A stretch of DNA of 59,673 nucleotides from Thioalkalivibrio sp. XN8 (GCF_011058255.1 NZ_JAALFH010000067.1:1-59673); one strand, 5' to 3'; shown: positions 10,199-20,159, numbered from the stretch's first letter. Made by a program: numbers and translations. The notes: generated by a model not told the origin, from the sequence alone.

Positions 10199-10693
10199 AT
10201 GTCCGACGACCACGACATCGAGCGCTTCGAAGACCTGCTGCAGGGGTTCGACCACGCCATGCTGGTCAGCGTGGCGAATGACGGCAGCCTGCACGCCCGG
10301 CCGATGGCCATCGCCGACAGCGACGGCGCGGCCCTGAGCTTCGCGACCAGCAATCGTTCGGCCAAGGCGACCGAAATCACCATGCGGCCCGGCGTGGCCG
10401 TCGTGATGCAGGCGGCGGGCGCCTACCTGGCGATCTCCGGGACGGCCCGGCTGGTCGACGACCGCGCCCGGGTGGAGGTGCTGTGGCGGGACGATTGGCA
10501 GCTCTGGTTCCCGGAGGGACCCGGGGATCCCGCACTGGTGCTGATCGAAGTCGATCCGGACCGGGCGGAGTACTGGGATCGTACGGGAGCACGCCGGCTC
10601 GAATTCCTGTGGGAGGCGGGCAAGGCGATGGCCGCGGGACGCCGGCTCAGCGAGAAGGAGCTGTCCGGCCACGGGAAATTCACTTTCGGCTGA
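10199..10693 (+). CDS. Pyridoxamine 5'-phosphate oxidase-like (general stress protein 26) family protein
   Basis: 164 residues with the split-barrel flavin-binding fold of the PPOX-like/general stress protein 26 family: HAMLVSVANDGSLHARPM, LSFATSNRSAKATEI and the C-terminal VDPDRAEYWDRTG segment. Members bind FMN or F420, and many have no known substrate. It starts 3 bases after the rhodanese stop and is almost certainly in the same transcript. There is no signal peptide, so it is cytoplasmic. Confidence 0.85.
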   Translation: MSDDHDIERFEDLLQGFDHAMLVSVANDGSLHARPMAIADSDGAALSFATSNRSAKATEITMRPGVAVVMQAAGAYLAISGTARLVDDRARVEVLWRDDWQLWFPEGPGDPALVLIEVDPDRAEYWDRTGARRLEFLWEAGKAMAAGRRLSEKELSGHGKFTFG

Positions 10694-10761
10694 TGCCGAG
10701 CCGGCCGCCACGGGCGCCAGGTCGCGCCGCGGGCCGGCGCAATGTCTTCTTGGAGATGACG

Positions 10762-11265
10762 ATGAACGAAAAATATTCACGGCCCGTGACCGTGCTCTGC
10801 GCCGCGGCCCTGGCCTTAGTGCTTGCTACGCCGCTGGCGGGGTGCCCGAACCGTTCGGACGAGCAGTCCGCATCCGAACAACCCAAGGCGGGAGAACTCG
10901 CGCGGGAGAAGGAGGCCGAGCGCAGGCCGGGCGCAGCGGAGCCCGAAACGGACCCGGGCGAAGTCGACTACACGGACGAGTACTCCGAGCCTCGCGAGTC
11001 ATGGACCGGCGGCGGTACGGCGCGCGACGCCGAATTCACCGGCATCGCCGCAACCGATGCCCGCGCCCAGGAACAGCTGCGGGAGACGCTGGCGGCCCGC
11101 GAAGATTTCGGCGACGTCCAGGTCGAGGTGACGGACGGAATCGCCCATCTCACCGGTGAAGTCGACTCGATGGCGATCAAGCGCGACGCCGGCGCCCTCG
11201 CGATGGCCCTGGAAGGCGTGGTCGAGGTCCGCAACGACCTGAAGATCAGGACGGTCCCCGAATAA
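10762..11265 (+). CDS. BON-domain lipoprotein
   Basis: 167 residues. The start at 10762 is chosen because GGAG lies 6 bases upstream; the ATG two codons earlier has no room for a ribosome site. The signal peptide ends in a lipobox, LAGC, with the lipidated Cys at about residue 28. A Glu-rich linker follows, and residues ~95-165 form a BON domain (DVQVEVTDGIAHLTGEVDS...EVRNDLKI). BON proteins are periplasmic or outer-membrane proteins linked to envelope stress (OsmY, DolP). It follows the PPOX-like gene in the same direction. Confidence 0.85.
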   Translation: MNEKYSRPVTVLCAAALALVLATPLAGCPNRSDEQSASEQPKAGELAREKEAERRPGAAEPETDPGEVDYTDEYSEPRESWTGGGTARDAEFTGIAATDARAQEQLRETLAAREDFGDVQVEVTDGIAHLTGEVDSMAIKRDAGALAMALEGVVEVRNDLKIRTVPE

Positions 11266-11344
11266 ACACCGGGCGACCATCGGGCGCGGTCATAGAGGGC
11301 GATTAGCACTGGATTCTCGGGGCCGGTGCCGGTAGCCTCACGCG

Positions 11345-13822
11345 ATGATCGCCCGACGACGGAAACATGCGCCGCTGCGCGCGCTGGCGGCGCTGACCGG
11401 GACCGCGTGCCTGGCCCTTCTTCCGGCTGTGGCAGCCGCGGCGGCCGAGGGCCCCGGCGACTGGTCCGGCTCGTGGGAGAGCCGTTGGCGCGGCGGTGGT
11501 GCGCAGCTGATACTCGAGCAGTCCGGCGACCGGGTCGAAGGGACGTATCCGGTGCTAGAGGGCGTTATCGAGGGCCAGGTCGAGGGATCCCGGCTCAAGG
11601 GCACCTGGCGCGACCCGAGCGGCTCGGGCGATTTCGTGTTCTCCATGGCGCCGGATGGGCAGACTTTCATGGGCCGCTTCGGCACCGGCGAGTGGTGGAC
11701 CGCGCGCCGGCAGTCGCCCGGCGAGTCGGCGGCGATCTACAAAGACAAGTCGAGCCCGGCGAAGACGCTGTTTTCCTTCCTGCTTGGGGCCAACGAGGCG
11801 GCCACGGGCCGGATCGACCGCCTCGGCCCGACGCTTGAGCTGCTCGATTTCAGTGCTTACCACCAGACGCTGACGCCGACGGTGCGCATGCAGCTGGCAA
11901 CGAGCTTCTTCAGGGTCCTGGACCGGCTTACGTTCCGCGTGTGGTCGGTGCGCTCGCTCGGGAACGGCGGCGGTGACGAGTTCTCCACCGAACTGGAACA
12001 GGCCGGCACCGGCGTCGAGTTCAACTTGCGCTTCCGGCGCGTCTCGGCGCCGGGCGAACCGGACGCCTGGCTGCTGGTGGTGCCCCCGGAAGACGAGATG
12101 GAAGAGGTGCTGGATCGCCTGCTCGAGGTCTACGACGGCGAGATCCCGCATGCACGGCAGCATCATGAGCTGAAGTCGCCGCGGGACACGATGCGCACCT
12201 TCCTCGAGGAGTGGCACGGGTGGCGCGTCGAGCCCTCGGAACTGTTGCTGCGGACGATGGACCTGTCGCGGCTGCCGGCGGCAACGCGCCTCGAGGAAGG
12301 CGCCCTCCGCGGCCAATACCTGAAAGAGATCATCAGCCGCATCGGCCCGGTGATCTGGCAGGAGATTCCCGACAATCCCCGGCAGCGCTCACCCTACGTG
12401 CATTTCCTGCACCCTGAAGGCAGCGTCGAGATCGTGCCCGTGCAGCAGGAGGAGGGTAGCTGGATCTGGCAGTTCAGCGCGGACACGGTCGCCAGCTCGC
12501 GCTCCCTGTTCATGGCGCTGGAGGACATGCCGCCGGACGCCCGGGTAATGCGGGAAGGGACGGAATCGACGCCGTTTTTCGAGGTTCGCAACCGGGTAAG
12601 GGCTGTTCATCGGGGCCTGCTCGTGGATATCGGCGGCGTCGAACTGTGGCAGTGGCTCGCCCTCGGGCTGTGGCTGGTCGTCAGCGTTCCGATCAGCTGG
12701 CTGCTGACGTCGTTGCTGGCGTGGGTCCTGCGGCTCAGGCGGGACGTGATACCGATCGACGGCTTCAGCGTCAACGCGACCTTCATCTGGCCAATGCGGC
12801 TGATCCTGATCACCTGGATCGGCCTGTTCGGCCTGCGGCGGCTGGGCCTGCCGCAACATGTGGACATCCCGCTGCGGGCGGCCATCGGCGTCGTCCTGTC
12901 GGTCGCCGGCGCCTGGCTCCTGTACCACCTCATCGGCAAGATCAGCGCGTTGTTCGAGGCACAGTCCCGGCGCTACAAGTTCCGCGACGAGATCCTGCGC
13001 TCGCTGCTGACCTCGATCGCCAAGCTGGCGGTCATTGTCGGCGCGTTCCTGTTCCTGGCCGAGATTCTCTCGATCCCGGTCCAGGGGGTGATCGCCGGTC
13101 TCGGCATCGGCGGCCTGGCGGTGGCGCTCGCCGCGCGCGGCACGCTGGAAAATTTCATCGGCGGCATCACGCTGTTTGCCGACAAGCCGATCGACGTGGG
13201 CGATTTCTGCAGCTTCGGCGACCGGCTCGGCGTGGTCGAGGCCATCGGCCTGCGCTCGGTCAAGATCCGCTCGCTCGATCGTACGGTCGTTACCGTCCCG
13301 AACGCAGAGTTTGCCAATCTGCATATCGTGAATCTCAGCCGCCGGGACCAGATGCTCTTGACTGCCGAAATCGGCTTGCGATATGAGACCACGCCGGACC
13401 AGTTGCGCTGGGTGCTCAGCGAGATTCGCAAGCTGCTGCTCGAGCATCCGCTGGTCACCGACGATCCCGCGCGCGCGCGCTTCATCGGCTTCGGTGAGCA
13501 TGCCGTGAACATCGAGATTTTCGCCTTCGTGGCCACGTCGGACTGGAATCAGTTCCTGGCCGTGCGGGAAGATATCTTCCTGAGGCTGATCGAGATCGTC
13601 GAGGAAGCCGGTACCGGCTTTGCGTTCCCGTCCACGGTCAATTACCTTGCCCGTGACAGCGGCATCGACCAGGAGCGCAAGCAGCGCGCGGAAGAGACCA
13701 TGGAGAAACTGCGCCAGGACCACAAGCTGCCGTTCCCGGACTTCGACGAAGCGACGCGGGAGGAGGTCCGCGACCGGCTGGATTACCCGCCGGCAGGCTC
13801 CCCGCACGCGAAGCGAGACTGA
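11345..13822 (+). CDS. Large MscS-family mechanosensitive channel with extended periplasmic N-terminus
   Basis: 825 residues, far longer than MscS itself (286). A signal peptide (to about residue 34) leads into some 390 residues of predicted periplasmic domain beginning with Trp/Gly-rich beta strands (WSGSWESRWRGGG, LKGTWRDPSGSGDF). Around residues 430-600 several transmembrane helices follow, then the MscS pore helix (GLGIGGLAVALAARGTLENFIGG), the beta domain (DKPIDVGDFCSFGDRLGVVE, VPNAEFAN) and a charged C-terminus. Such channels release solutes on hypo-osmotic shock. The role of the N-terminal domain is unknown. The next gene starts 7 bases downstream. Confidence 0.88.
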   Translation: MIARRRKHAPLRALAALTGTACLALLPAVAAAAAEGPGDWSGSWESRWRGGGAQLILEQSGDRVEGTYPVLEGVIEGQVEGSRLKGTWRDPSGSGDFVFSMAPDGQTFMGRFGTGEWWTARRQSPGESAAIYKDKSSPAKTLFSFLLGANEAATGRIDRLGPTLELLDFSAYHQTLTPTVRMQLATSFFRVLDRLTFRVWSVRSLGNGGGDEFSTELEQAGTGVEFNLRFRRVSAPGEPDAWLLVVPPEDEMEEVLDRLLEVYDGEIPHARQHHELKSPRDTMRTFLEEWHGWRVEPSELLLRTMDLSRLPAATRLEEGALRGQYLKEIISRIGPVIWQEIPDNPRQRSPYVHFLHPEGSVEIVPVQQEEGSWIWQFSADTVASSRSLFMALEDMPPDARVMREGTESTPFFEVRNRVRAVHRGLLVDIGGVELWQWLALGLWLVVSVPISWLLTSLLAWVLRLRRDVIPIDGFSVNATFIWPMRLILITWIGLFGLRRLGLPQHVDIPLRAAIGVVLSVAGAWLLYHLIGKISALFEAQSRRYKFRDEILRSLLTSIAKLAVIVGAFLFLAEILSIPVQGVIAGLGIGGLAVALAARGTLENFIGGITLFADKPIDVGDFCSFGDRLGVVEAIGLRSVKIRSLDRTVVTVPNAEFANLHIVNLSRRDQMLLTAEIGLRYETTPDQLRWVLSEIRKLLLEHPLVTDDPARARFIGFGEHAVNIEIFAFVATSDWNQFLAVREDIFLRLIEIVEEAGTGFAFPSTVNYLARDSGIDQERKQRAEETMEKLRQDHKLPFPDFDEATREEVRDRLDYPPAGSPHAKRD

Positions 13823-13829
13823 ATCCGCC

Positions 13830-14684
13830 ATGCGATCGCTGCTCCGTAAACGCCGCTTCCTGTCTCCGGTCTGGCGCGGCGCCGCGATCGCCTCGCTGGC
13901 TCTCCTGTCACCGCAGGCCGTCGCGGCCGAAAGCCTGCATCCGTGGCTCGACCAGAGGGTGGGCGCCTTCGTCGGCGCCGTGAACTTCGATGTGGACGTC
14001 ACCATGGCGAAGTGGACCGAGGGCGAGCGCATCGACTACATCAACCTCGCCCGGCTCGGCGTGCCGGAAAGCGACACCGATCTCTGGGCGCGGCTGAGTA
14101 CCCGCATTGGCACGCGGTGGCAGCTCGGCTTCGACTATTTCACCATCGATGTCGCCGGCGGCAGGGCGGTCGATTTCGAATTCGAGTTCGGCGACCTCGC
14201 GGTCCCGGTCGGGGCCTCGACGGAGGCGGCGCTGGATGCGGATTTCTATGTCGTCAGCATGAACTACTCTTTCTACCGGTCCCACCGCGCCGAGTTCGGC
14301 GCCGGGCTCGGGGTCCACGGCGTGGACCTGGAATACGACCTGTTCGCCGAAGTCCGCGCCGGATCCATGGTGAGGACACTGGGCGAGGAACAGGACGATT
14401 TCCTGGCGCCGCTGCCCAATGCGGCCATATACGCGGCCTACGCGTTCACCCCGAAGCTCCTGGGCCAGCTCAAGGGGGGCTGGATCAGCCTGAGCTACGA
14501 CGAGTACGACGGCGAGTTGCTGGCGCTCCATGCCCAGCTGGCATACCTGCTTACCGGGCGAGTGAGCGTGGGGCTGGGCTACAGCATGTTCGATCTGGAC
14601 GTGACGAGAGACCGGGGCACGCTGCGCGAATACTACGATTTCGATCTGCAGGGACCGAGGGTCTTTCTGGCCGTCGGGTTCTGA
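13830..14684 (+). CDS. Outer-membrane beta-barrel protein, unknown function
   Basis: 284 residues from the ATG at 13830. A cleavable signal peptide (to about AVAAE, residue 34) is followed by alternating amphipathic strands and ends in VFLAVGF, a terminal Phe typical of BAM-inserted barrels. Acidic turn regions (DFEFEFGD, EEQDDF) alternate with Gly/Tyr-rich strands such as GVHGVDLEYDLF. It resembles small OmpW/YfaZ-like barrels only in general architecture. The 7-base gap from the MscS gene implies co-transcription. Confidence 0.75.
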   Translation: MRSLLRKRRFLSPVWRGAAIASLALLSPQAVAAESLHPWLDQRVGAFVGAVNFDVDVTMAKWTEGERIDYINLARLGVPESDTDLWARLSTRIGTRWQLGFDYFTIDVAGGRAVDFEFEFGDLAVPVGASTEAALDADFYVVSMNYSFYRSHRAEFGAGLGVHGVDLEYDLFAEVRAGSMVRTLGEEQDDFLAPLPNAAIYAAYAFTPKLLGQLKGGWISLSYDEYDGELLALHAQLAYLLTGRVSVGLGYSMFDLDVTRDRGTLREYYDFDLQGPRVFLAVGF

Positions 14685-14740
14685 TCAGCCCTTCGGGAGA
14701 GGCTGGTCCAGTCCGGATAGGGACGACTCGGCCGTCGAGA

Positions 14741-14827
<87 letters not shown>

Positions 14828-14867
14828 ACGAGGGCAAAGCAGGAGAACCCTGCTGAGCGGGACGCGA

Positions 14868-14896
14868 AGAATACGGCCGCCGTGTATCCTTGTCAA
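14868..14896 (-). promoter_or_regulatory. Sigma-70 promoter of tRNA-Leu
   Basis: On the minus strand TTGACA (14896-14891, perfect -35) is followed by exactly 17 bases and TATTCT (14873-14868, 4/6 to consensus), then the GC-rich discriminator TCGCGTCCCGC typical of stringently controlled stable RNA promoters. The transcript would start about 35 bases before the tRNA. Confidence 0.65.
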
Positions 14897-14949
14897 CGCG
14901 GCCGGACAAGAATCCGGGCGCCAATCTGCATGGGCCCCAGGAAGCAAAT

Positions 14950-17211
14950 ATGAAACGTACCGGACGGCGTGGCGGCACGCCGACTCGACCCCGCGATGGC
15001 AAGCCGGACAGCGAGCGCTACCGCGTCGCCATCCCCTCCCGCGACGAGATCCTGAAAGCGCTCGAGCATGCCGGGCGGCCACTGGAGCCCAAGGCGCTGC
15101 ACCAGGCACTGGGCATCGAGGACGACGAGGTGCGCAGCGCGCTGGGCAACCGCCTGCGGGCCATGATCCGCGACGGCCAGATCATCGCCAACCGGCGCGG
15201 CCACTACTGCCTGGTCGGGCACATCGGCCTGGTCACGGGCGTGGTGACCGGCCACCGGGACGGCTACGGCTTCGTCAGCCCCGACGAGGGCGGCGAGGAC
15301 ATCTATCTCTCGCCGCGCGAGATGCGGGAGGTCATGCACGGCGACAAGGTCGCGGTGCGCATCGCCCGTACCGACGCGCGCGGCCGCGCCGAGGGCAAGC
15401 TGGTCGAGGTGCTGGCGCGCAACACCTCCGAGATCGTGGGGCGCTACGTGCGCGAGAGCGGCATCGGCTTCGTCGTACCCGACAACCGGCGCTTCAGCCA
15501 GAGCATTGCGGTGCCGCCGCGCCAGGCCAACGGCGCCCAGCCCGGCGACATCGTGGTGGTGGAGCTGACCGACCCGCCGAGCCGGGACACCCAGCCGGTC
15601 GGGCGGGTGATCGAGAACCTCGGCGAGGCCGGCGGGCCGGGGATGGAAACCGAGATCGCCATGCGCGCCCATGGCCTGCCGTTCCGCTGGCCCGAGGAGG
15701 CGCTGGCGGAGGCTGGGGGCTGGGGCGACCGCGTGCGCCCCTCCGCCAAGCGCGGCCGCCTGGACCTGCGTGAAGTGCCGCTGGTCACCATCGACGGGGC
15801 GGACGCCAAGGACTTCGACGACGCGGTCTGGTGCGAGCGCGACGGCCGGGGCTGGCGGCTGCTGGTCGCCATTGCGGACGTCTCGCACTATGTGGCGGTC
15901 GACGGGGCGCTGGACACCGAGGCCCGCGAGCGCGGCACCTCGGTCTACTTCCCGCGCAAGGTCATCCCGATGCTGCCGGAAAGCCTCTCCAACGGGCTGT
16001 GCTCGCTGAACCCGGGCGTCGACCGGCTCTGCATGGTCTGCGAGATGCAGGTCGGGCCCACGGGCAAGGTCCGCGCCGCGACCTTCCACGAAGGCCTGAT
16101 GCGCTCGCATGCCCGCCTGACCTACGACGAGGTCGCCGGCATCCTGGTCGAGGGCGACCCGGGCCTGCGGCGGCGGCACGAGAAGCTGCTGCCGCACCTG
16201 GAGGCCCTGCACGACCTGTGGCGGGCCCTGCACCGGGCCCGGGGCCGGCGCGGCGCGGTCGATTTCGACCTCCCCGAGGTGGTGCTGCGCTTCGACCCGA
16301 AGGGGCACATCGCGCGCATCGAGCCGCGCCATCGCAACGATGCCCACCGCATCATCGAGGAATGCATGATCGCCGCCAACGTGGAGGCGGCCCGGTTCCT
16401 CGAGAAGCACAAGATCCCGACCCTCTACCGGGTACATGCGCCGCCGGAGGAGGACCGCCTCGCCGCCCTGCGCGAGTTCCTCGGGGCCTTCGGCCTCAAG
16501 CTCCCGACCCGGGAGCGCCTTGAACCGAAGCACTTCTCCGAGCTGGTCGGGCAGGTCGCCGGGCGCCCCGACGCCGACCTGATCGAGACGGTGATCCTCC
16601 GGGCCATGAGCCAGGCGGTCTACCAGCCGGAGAACATTGGCCATTTCGGGCTGGCGCTGGAGCGTTACGCGCATTTCACCTCCCCGATCCGGCGCTACCC
16701 GGACCTGCTGGTCCATCGCGCGATCCGTCACCTGCTCCGCGGCGGCAAGCCGCAGGACTTCACCCACGGCCGGCGCGAGATGGAGGGCTTCGGCCGCCAC
16801 TGCTCCATGACCGAACGCCGCGCCGACGAGGCCACCCGCGACGCCATGGACTGGCTGAAGTGCGAGTTCATGCAGGACCGCATCGGCGAGGAGTTCGACG
16901 CCGTGGTCACCGGCGTGGTCGATTTCGGGCTGTTCGTGCAGATTCCCGAATACCAGATCGACGGCCTGGTCCACGTCAGCTCGCTGGGCGGCGACTACTA
17001 CCAGCGCGACGCGGTTCACCAGCGCCTGGTCGGCGAGCACACCGGCCGGGTATTCCGGCTCAGCGACCGGCTGCCGGTGCGCCTGATCCGGGTCAGCATG
17101 GACGACCGCAAGATCGACTTCGAGCTGGTCGAGCAGGCGCGGCCGGAACGCGGCGTCAAGGGCGGGCGCAAGCGGGGCGGCCGGGGCGGCGGCAAGGGCG
17201 GCAGGCATTGA
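14950..17211 (+). CDS. rnr: Ribonuclease R
   Basis: 753 residues from the ATG at 14950, with AGGAAG 5 bases upstream; a TTG 60 bases earlier has no site. Domains in order: basic N-terminus, winged helix (residues ~30-90, [13 protein letters not shown]), two cold-shock domains (to ~250), RNB catalytic domain with the Asp cluster [12 protein letters not shown] near residue 280, S1 domain ([14 protein letters not shown]) near 645-730, and a Lys/Arg/Gly-rich tail. It degrades structured RNA 3' to 5'. Its stop overlaps the rlmB start as TTGA. Confidence 0.97.
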   Translation: MKRTGRRGGTPTRPRDGKPDSERYRVAIPSRDEILKALEHAGRPLEPKALHQALGIEDDEVRSALGNRLRAMIRDGQIIANRRGHYCLVGHIGLVTGVVTGHRDGYGFVSPDEGGEDIYLSPREMREVMHGDKVAVRIARTDARGRAEGKLVEVLARNTSEIVGRYVRESGIGFVVPDNRRFSQSIAVPPRQANGAQPGDIVVVELTDPPSRDTQPVGRVIENLGEAGGPGMETEIAMRAHGLPFRWPEEALAEAGGWGDRVRPSAKRGRLDLREVPLVTIDGADAKDFDDAVWCERDGRGWRLLVAIADVSHYVAVDGALDTEARERGTSVYFPRKVIPMLPESLSNGLCSLNPGVDRLCMVCEMQVGPTGKVRAATFHEGLMRSHARLTYDEVAGILVEGDPGLRRRHEKLLPHLEALHDLWRALHRARGRRGAVDFDLPEVVLRFDPKGHIARIEPRHRNDAHRIIEECMIAANVEAARFLEKHKIPTLYRVHAPPEEDRLAALREFLGAFGLKLPTRERLEPKHFSELVGQVAGRPDADLIETVILRAMSQAVYQPENIGHFGLALERYAHFTSPIRRYPDLLVHRAIRHLLRGGKPQDFTHGRREMEGFGRHCSMTERRADEATRDAMDWLKCEFMQDRIGEEFDAVVTGVVDFGLFVQIPEYQIDGLVHVSSLGGDYYQRDAVHQRLVGEHTGRVFRLSDRLPVRLIRVSMDDRKIDFELVEQARPERGVKGGRKRGGRGGGKGGRH

Positions 17212-17948
17212 GCACACGCGAGCTGGCCTGGGGCCTGCACCCCGTTCGCGAGGCGCTGCAGCGGGCGCCGGAGCGCGTGCTGGAGCTTTGGACCCAGGCC
17301 GGCCGGAGCGACGACCGGATGAGCGAGATCCTCGCGCTGGCCGGGGCCGAGGGCATCAAGTGCCAGGCGGTGCGGCGCGAGACGCTGGACGGGATGGCCG
17401 GCGGCGGGGCCCACCAGGGCGTCGTGGCGCGGCTGGCGCCGGTCGCGGCGCTGGACGAGAACGACCTCTACGAACTGCTGGACCGGCTGCAGTCCCCAGC
17501 GTTCCTGCTGGTGCTGGACGGGGTGCAGGACCCGCACAACCTCGGCGCCTGCCTGCGCACCGCCGATGCGGCCGGCGTGCATGCCGTCATCATCCCGAAG
17601 GATCGCGCGGCGGGCCTGACGCCGGCGGCGCGCAAGGCAGCCGCCGGCGCCGCCGAGACCGTGCCGCTGGTCCAGGTGGTCAACCTGGCGCGTTGCCTGC
17701 GGGGCCTGAAGGACCGGGGCATCTGGCTGGCCGGGGCCGAGGCCGGCGGCGAGTCGGCCCTCCAGGCCGACCTGGCCGGTCCGCTGGCCCTGGTGCTCGG
17801 AGCGGAGGGCGGCGGGCTGCGGCGCCTGACGCGGGAGACCTGCGACCTGCTGGTCAGCCTGCCGATGAAGGGTGCCGTGGAGAGCCTCAACGTCTCGGTG
17901 GCCGCCGGGGTGCTGCTCTACCTGGCGCTTGCGCAGAGGGGCGGCTAG
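17208..17948 (+). CDS. rlmB: 23S rRNA (guanosine-2'-O-)-methyltransferase RlmB
   Basis: 246 residues from TTG at 17208, which overlaps the rnr stop; the N-terminus [16 protein letters not shown] fits the family. It methylates G2251 in the peptidyl-transferase P loop. The SpoU/TrmH motifs [34 protein letters not shown] and [18 protein letters not shown], which form the trefoil-knot SAM site, are all present. The pairing with rnr is conserved across gammaproteobacteria. Confidence 0.96.
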   Translation: MSTRELAWGLHPVREALQRAPERVLELWTQAGRSDDRMSEILALAGAEGIKCQAVRRETLDGMAGGGAHQGVVARLAPVAALDENDLYELLDRLQSPAFLLVLDGVQDPHNLGACLRTADAAGVHAVIIPKDRAAGLTPAARKAAAGAAETVPLVQVVNLARCLRGLKDRGIWLAGAEAGGESALQADLAGPLALVLGAEGGGLRRLTRETCDLLVSLPMKGAVESLNVSVAAGVLLYLALAQRGG

Positions 17949-18003
17949 CCGTTATCCTGCACGGCTTCGCGCCGGCATCGGGCCGGCGTGATTTCCCTGC
18001 CAC

Positions 18004-18022
18004 ACCGCCATGCCGGGCGGGT
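18004..18022 (+). promoter_or_regulatory. Possible rpsF leader hairpin (S6:S18-type)
   Basis: CCGCC (18005-18009) can pair with GGCGG (18016-18020) around a loop that exposes CCG, 28 bases before the rpsF start. Leaders of rpsF in many bacteria bind the S6:S18 complex through a CCG-bearing hairpin, giving feedback control. The match here is only suggestive. A second stem, CGCCGGC-N5-GCCGGCG at 17970-17988, lies just upstream and may end rlmB transcripts. Confidence 0.25.
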
Positions 18023-18049
18023 GGCTGCAACAACCCGAAGGGAGACAAC

Positions 18050-18448
18050 ATGCGGCACTACGAGATCGTGTTCCTGGTCCATCCGGACCAGAGCGAGCAG
18101 GTCCCCGCCATGATCGAACGCTATCGCGGGATGATCGAGGGCGAGGGCGGCACCATTCATCGCCAGGAAGACTGGGGCCGGCGCCAGCTCGCCTTCCCCA
18201 TCCAGAAGGTCCACAAGGCCCATTACGTGCTGCTGAACATCGAGTGCAGCAAGCCGACGCTGGACGAACTGACCGGCGCTTTCCGCTTCAATGACGCCGT
18301 CCTGCGTCACATGGTCATTGCCCGCGACGAGGCCGTCACCGAGCCTTCGCCCATGGCGAAGCCGGAGGAAGAGCGGGGCGAGGGCCGTCGGCGCAGCCAC
18401 GACGACGACGACGACAGCGATGACGACGACGATTCGTCGGATGATTGA
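18050..18448 (+). CDS. rpsF: 30S ribosomal protein S6
   Basis: 132 residues from the ATG at 18050, with GAAGGGAG just upstream. The S6 fold ([34 protein letters not shown]) covers residues 1-100. It ends in a strongly acidic tail with [12 protein letters not shown]. coli S6 also has an acidic, glutamylated tail. It begins the rpsF-rpsR-DUF2232-rplI gene set. Confidence 0.97.
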   Translation: MRHYEIVFLVHPDQSEQVPAMIERYRGMIEGEGGTIHRQEDWGRRQLAFPIQKVHKAHYVLLNIECSKPTLDELTGAFRFNDAVLRHMVIARDEAVTEPSPMAKPEEERGEGRRRSHDDDDDSDDDDDSSDD

Positions 18449-18464
18449 GGAGGAGTAGCAGCAG

Positions 18465-18689
18465 ATGGCTCGATTCACTCGCAGGAGAAAGTTCTGCCGC
18501 TTCACGGCAGACCAGGTGACCGAGATCGACTACAAGGATCTCGCCACGCTGAAGGCCTACGTGACCGAGACCGGGAAGATCGTCCCGAGCCGGATCACGG
18601 GCACCCGGTCGAACTACCAGCGCCAGCTCGCGGTCGCCGTCAAGCGCGCCCGTTACCTGGCGCTGCTGCCCTACACCGACCGTCACTGA
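18465..18689 (+). CDS. rpsR: 30S ribosomal protein S18
   Basis: 74 residues, normal length and sequence ([37 protein letters not shown]). It pairs with S6 on the small-subunit platform. GAGGAGTAGCAGCAG precedes the ATG. The gap after rpsF is 16 bases, so the two are translated from one message in stoichiometric amounts. Confidence 0.98.
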   Translation: MARFTRRRKFCRFTADQVTEIDYKDLATLKAYVTETGKIVPSRITGTRSNYQRQLAVAVKRARYLALLPYTDRH

Positions 18690-18734
18690 CGGTCGGCGCC
18701 GCCCGGGCCGCCACGCGCGCCCGGGAGGTGCGGC

Positions 18735-19610
18735 ATGCTGGAGTTCGCCCGCTGGATCACCGAGCGCGAGTACCGGGCCGCCCTGATGGCGGCCGGGCTG
18801 GCGCTGCTGCCGATGCTGGCGCCGCTGAGCTGCGCGGTGCTCGCCCTGGCCGCGCTGCAGCACGGCGTGGGCCGGGGCTGGCGCGCGGCGGCCGGCGCCG
18901 GCGTACTGCTGGCGGGGGTGGGCTGGGCCGCAGGGATGCATCCGGTGGCGATGGTGATTTCGGCTGTCACCCTCTGGGCGCCGACCCTGGCGGTGACGCA
19001 GCTCCTGATGAGCAGCGGTTCACTCTCCACGGCGGCGCGCCTGGCCACGATCGGGGCGCTGGTGCTGGCCGGCGGCTGGGCCATGGCGGCCCCCGTCCAG
19101 GGCGAGCCATGGCGGACGCTGGTGGACCAGATGGTCGTCCCGCTGGCGGCGCAGACGGGCACGGACGCCGGGCTGCTGGCGGAGCGGCTGCTGGCCCTGA
19201 TGCCGGGCATCATCGCGGCCTCGCTGCTGCTGGTGTCCCTGGGCGGGCTGTTTATCGCCATGTGGCTGCATGCCGGCCTGGCGCGCCCCGGCGCGTTCGG
19301 CGAGGCCTTCCGGGAGTTGCAGCTGGGCCCGGTGGTCGGCGGCGTGGGGGCGGTGGCGATAGTGACCGGCCTCGCGGGCGGGCCCGCGGCTGGGGCGGCC
19401 ATGGCCCTGCCGGCGGGCATGGCCCTGATGCTCCAGGGCATCGCGGTGATGCACGCCATGGTGCGGCTCCGCAACCGGGGCCGGGGCTGGTTGATCGGCG
19501 GCTGGCTGGCCCTGGTGCTGCTGTCGCCGTGGGCGATGATGGCGTTTGCGTTTTACGGTTTGCTGGACACGTTCCTGGATACGCGGCGGAGGGCCGCCGG
19601 CAGGATGTAA
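18735..19610 (+). CDS. DUF2232 multi-spanning membrane protein
   Basis: 291 residues, almost entirely hydrophobic, with about eight predicted transmembrane helices rich in Ala, Gly and Leu. Position between rpsR and rplI, length and the charged N-terminus (LEFARWITEREYRAAL) match the DUF2232/YybS-like membrane proteins found at this place in many gammaproteobacteria. Some relatives act as energy-coupling transporter S-like subunits, but the function here is unknown. Confidence 0.8.
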   Translation: MLEFARWITEREYRAALMAAGLALLPMLAPLSCAVLALAALQHGVGRGWRAAAGAGVLLAGVGWAAGMHPVAMVISAVTLWAPTLAVTQLLMSSGSLSTAARLATIGALVLAGGWAMAAPVQGEPWRTLVDQMVVPLAAQTGTDAGLLAERLLALMPGIIAASLLLVSLGGLFIAMWLHAGLARPGAFGEAFRELQLGPVVGGVGAVAIVTGLAGGPAAGAAMALPAGMALMLQGIAVMHAMVRLRNRGRGWLIGGWLALVLLSPWAMMAFAFYGLLDTFLDTRRRAAGRM

Positions 19611-19628
19611 CACAAGAGGATTGAGACG

Positions 19629-20078
19629 ATGGAAGTGATTCTGCTGGACAAGGTCGAGAACCTGGGCGGCATCGGCGACAAGGTCAAGGTCAAGGCCGGT
19701 TACGCGCGCAACTACCTGCTGCCGCAGGGGAAGGCCGCACGCGCGACCCCCGAGAACATCGCCGAGTTCGAGGCCCGGCGGGCGGAGCTCGAGGCCAAGG
19801 CCGCGGGCGTGATCGCCGAGGCGAAGGCGCGGGCGGAGAAGATCGAGGGGCTGAAGCTGACGATCACCGCCAAGGCAGGTTCCGAAGGCAAGCTGTTCGG
19901 CTCCGTGGGCCCGGTGGACATCTGCGAGGCGGCCGAGGCCGCCGGGGTGACCATCGAGCGCAGCGAGGTCCGGCTGGCCGAGGGGCCCCTGCGGACGGTG
20001 GGTGAGCACGAGGTCGAAGTGCACCTGCACTCGGAGGTCTCGCTGCCCATCACCGTCGTCGTCGAAGGCGAAGAATAA
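19629..20078 (+). CDS. rplI: 50S ribosomal protein L9
   Basis: 149 residues. The N-terminal RNA-binding domain ([30 protein letters not shown]), long connecting helix and C-terminal domain ([11 protein letters not shown]) are all intact. It binds helix 76 of 23S rRNA near the L1 stalk. GAGGA precedes the ATG. A strong GC hairpin follows 5 bases after its stop. Confidence 0.98.
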   Translation: MEVILLDKVENLGGIGDKVKVKAGYARNYLLPQGKAARATPENIAEFEARRAELEAKAAGVIAEAKARAEKIEGLKLTITAKAGSEGKLFGSVGPVDICEAAEAAGVTIERSEVRLAEGPLRTVGEHEVEVHLHSEVSLPITVVVEGEE

Positions 20079-20083
20079 GGCGC

Positions 20084-20113
20084 GGCGGGCCGCGGCTTTG
20101 GTCGCGGCCCGCC
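20084..20113 (+). terminator. GC-rich hairpin after rplI
   Basis: GGCGGGCCGCG (20084-20094) and CGCGGCCCGCC (20103-20113) form a perfect 11-base-pair stem with an 8-base loop. No T-run follows, so it may be a pause, a processing site or a Rho-assisted end separating the ribosomal genes from dnaB. Confidence 0.5.
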
Positions 20114-20122
20114 TGTGATAAT
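20114..20122 (+). promoter_or_regulatory. Possible extended -10 promoter for dnaB
   Basis: TGT followed by GATAAT fits an extended -10 element (TGnTATAAT, 5/6 in the hexamer). It lies 38 bases before the dnaB start, right after the rplI hairpin. No clear -35 is seen. Confidence 0.3.
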
Positions 20123-20159
20123 GTGACAGGCTCCCGTCCACGGGCGAGGTTGTACCCCA

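Noticed and set aside
14893-17217. 774-codon minus-strand open frame across rnr
   Set aside because: Antisense shadow of RNase R; no family signature.
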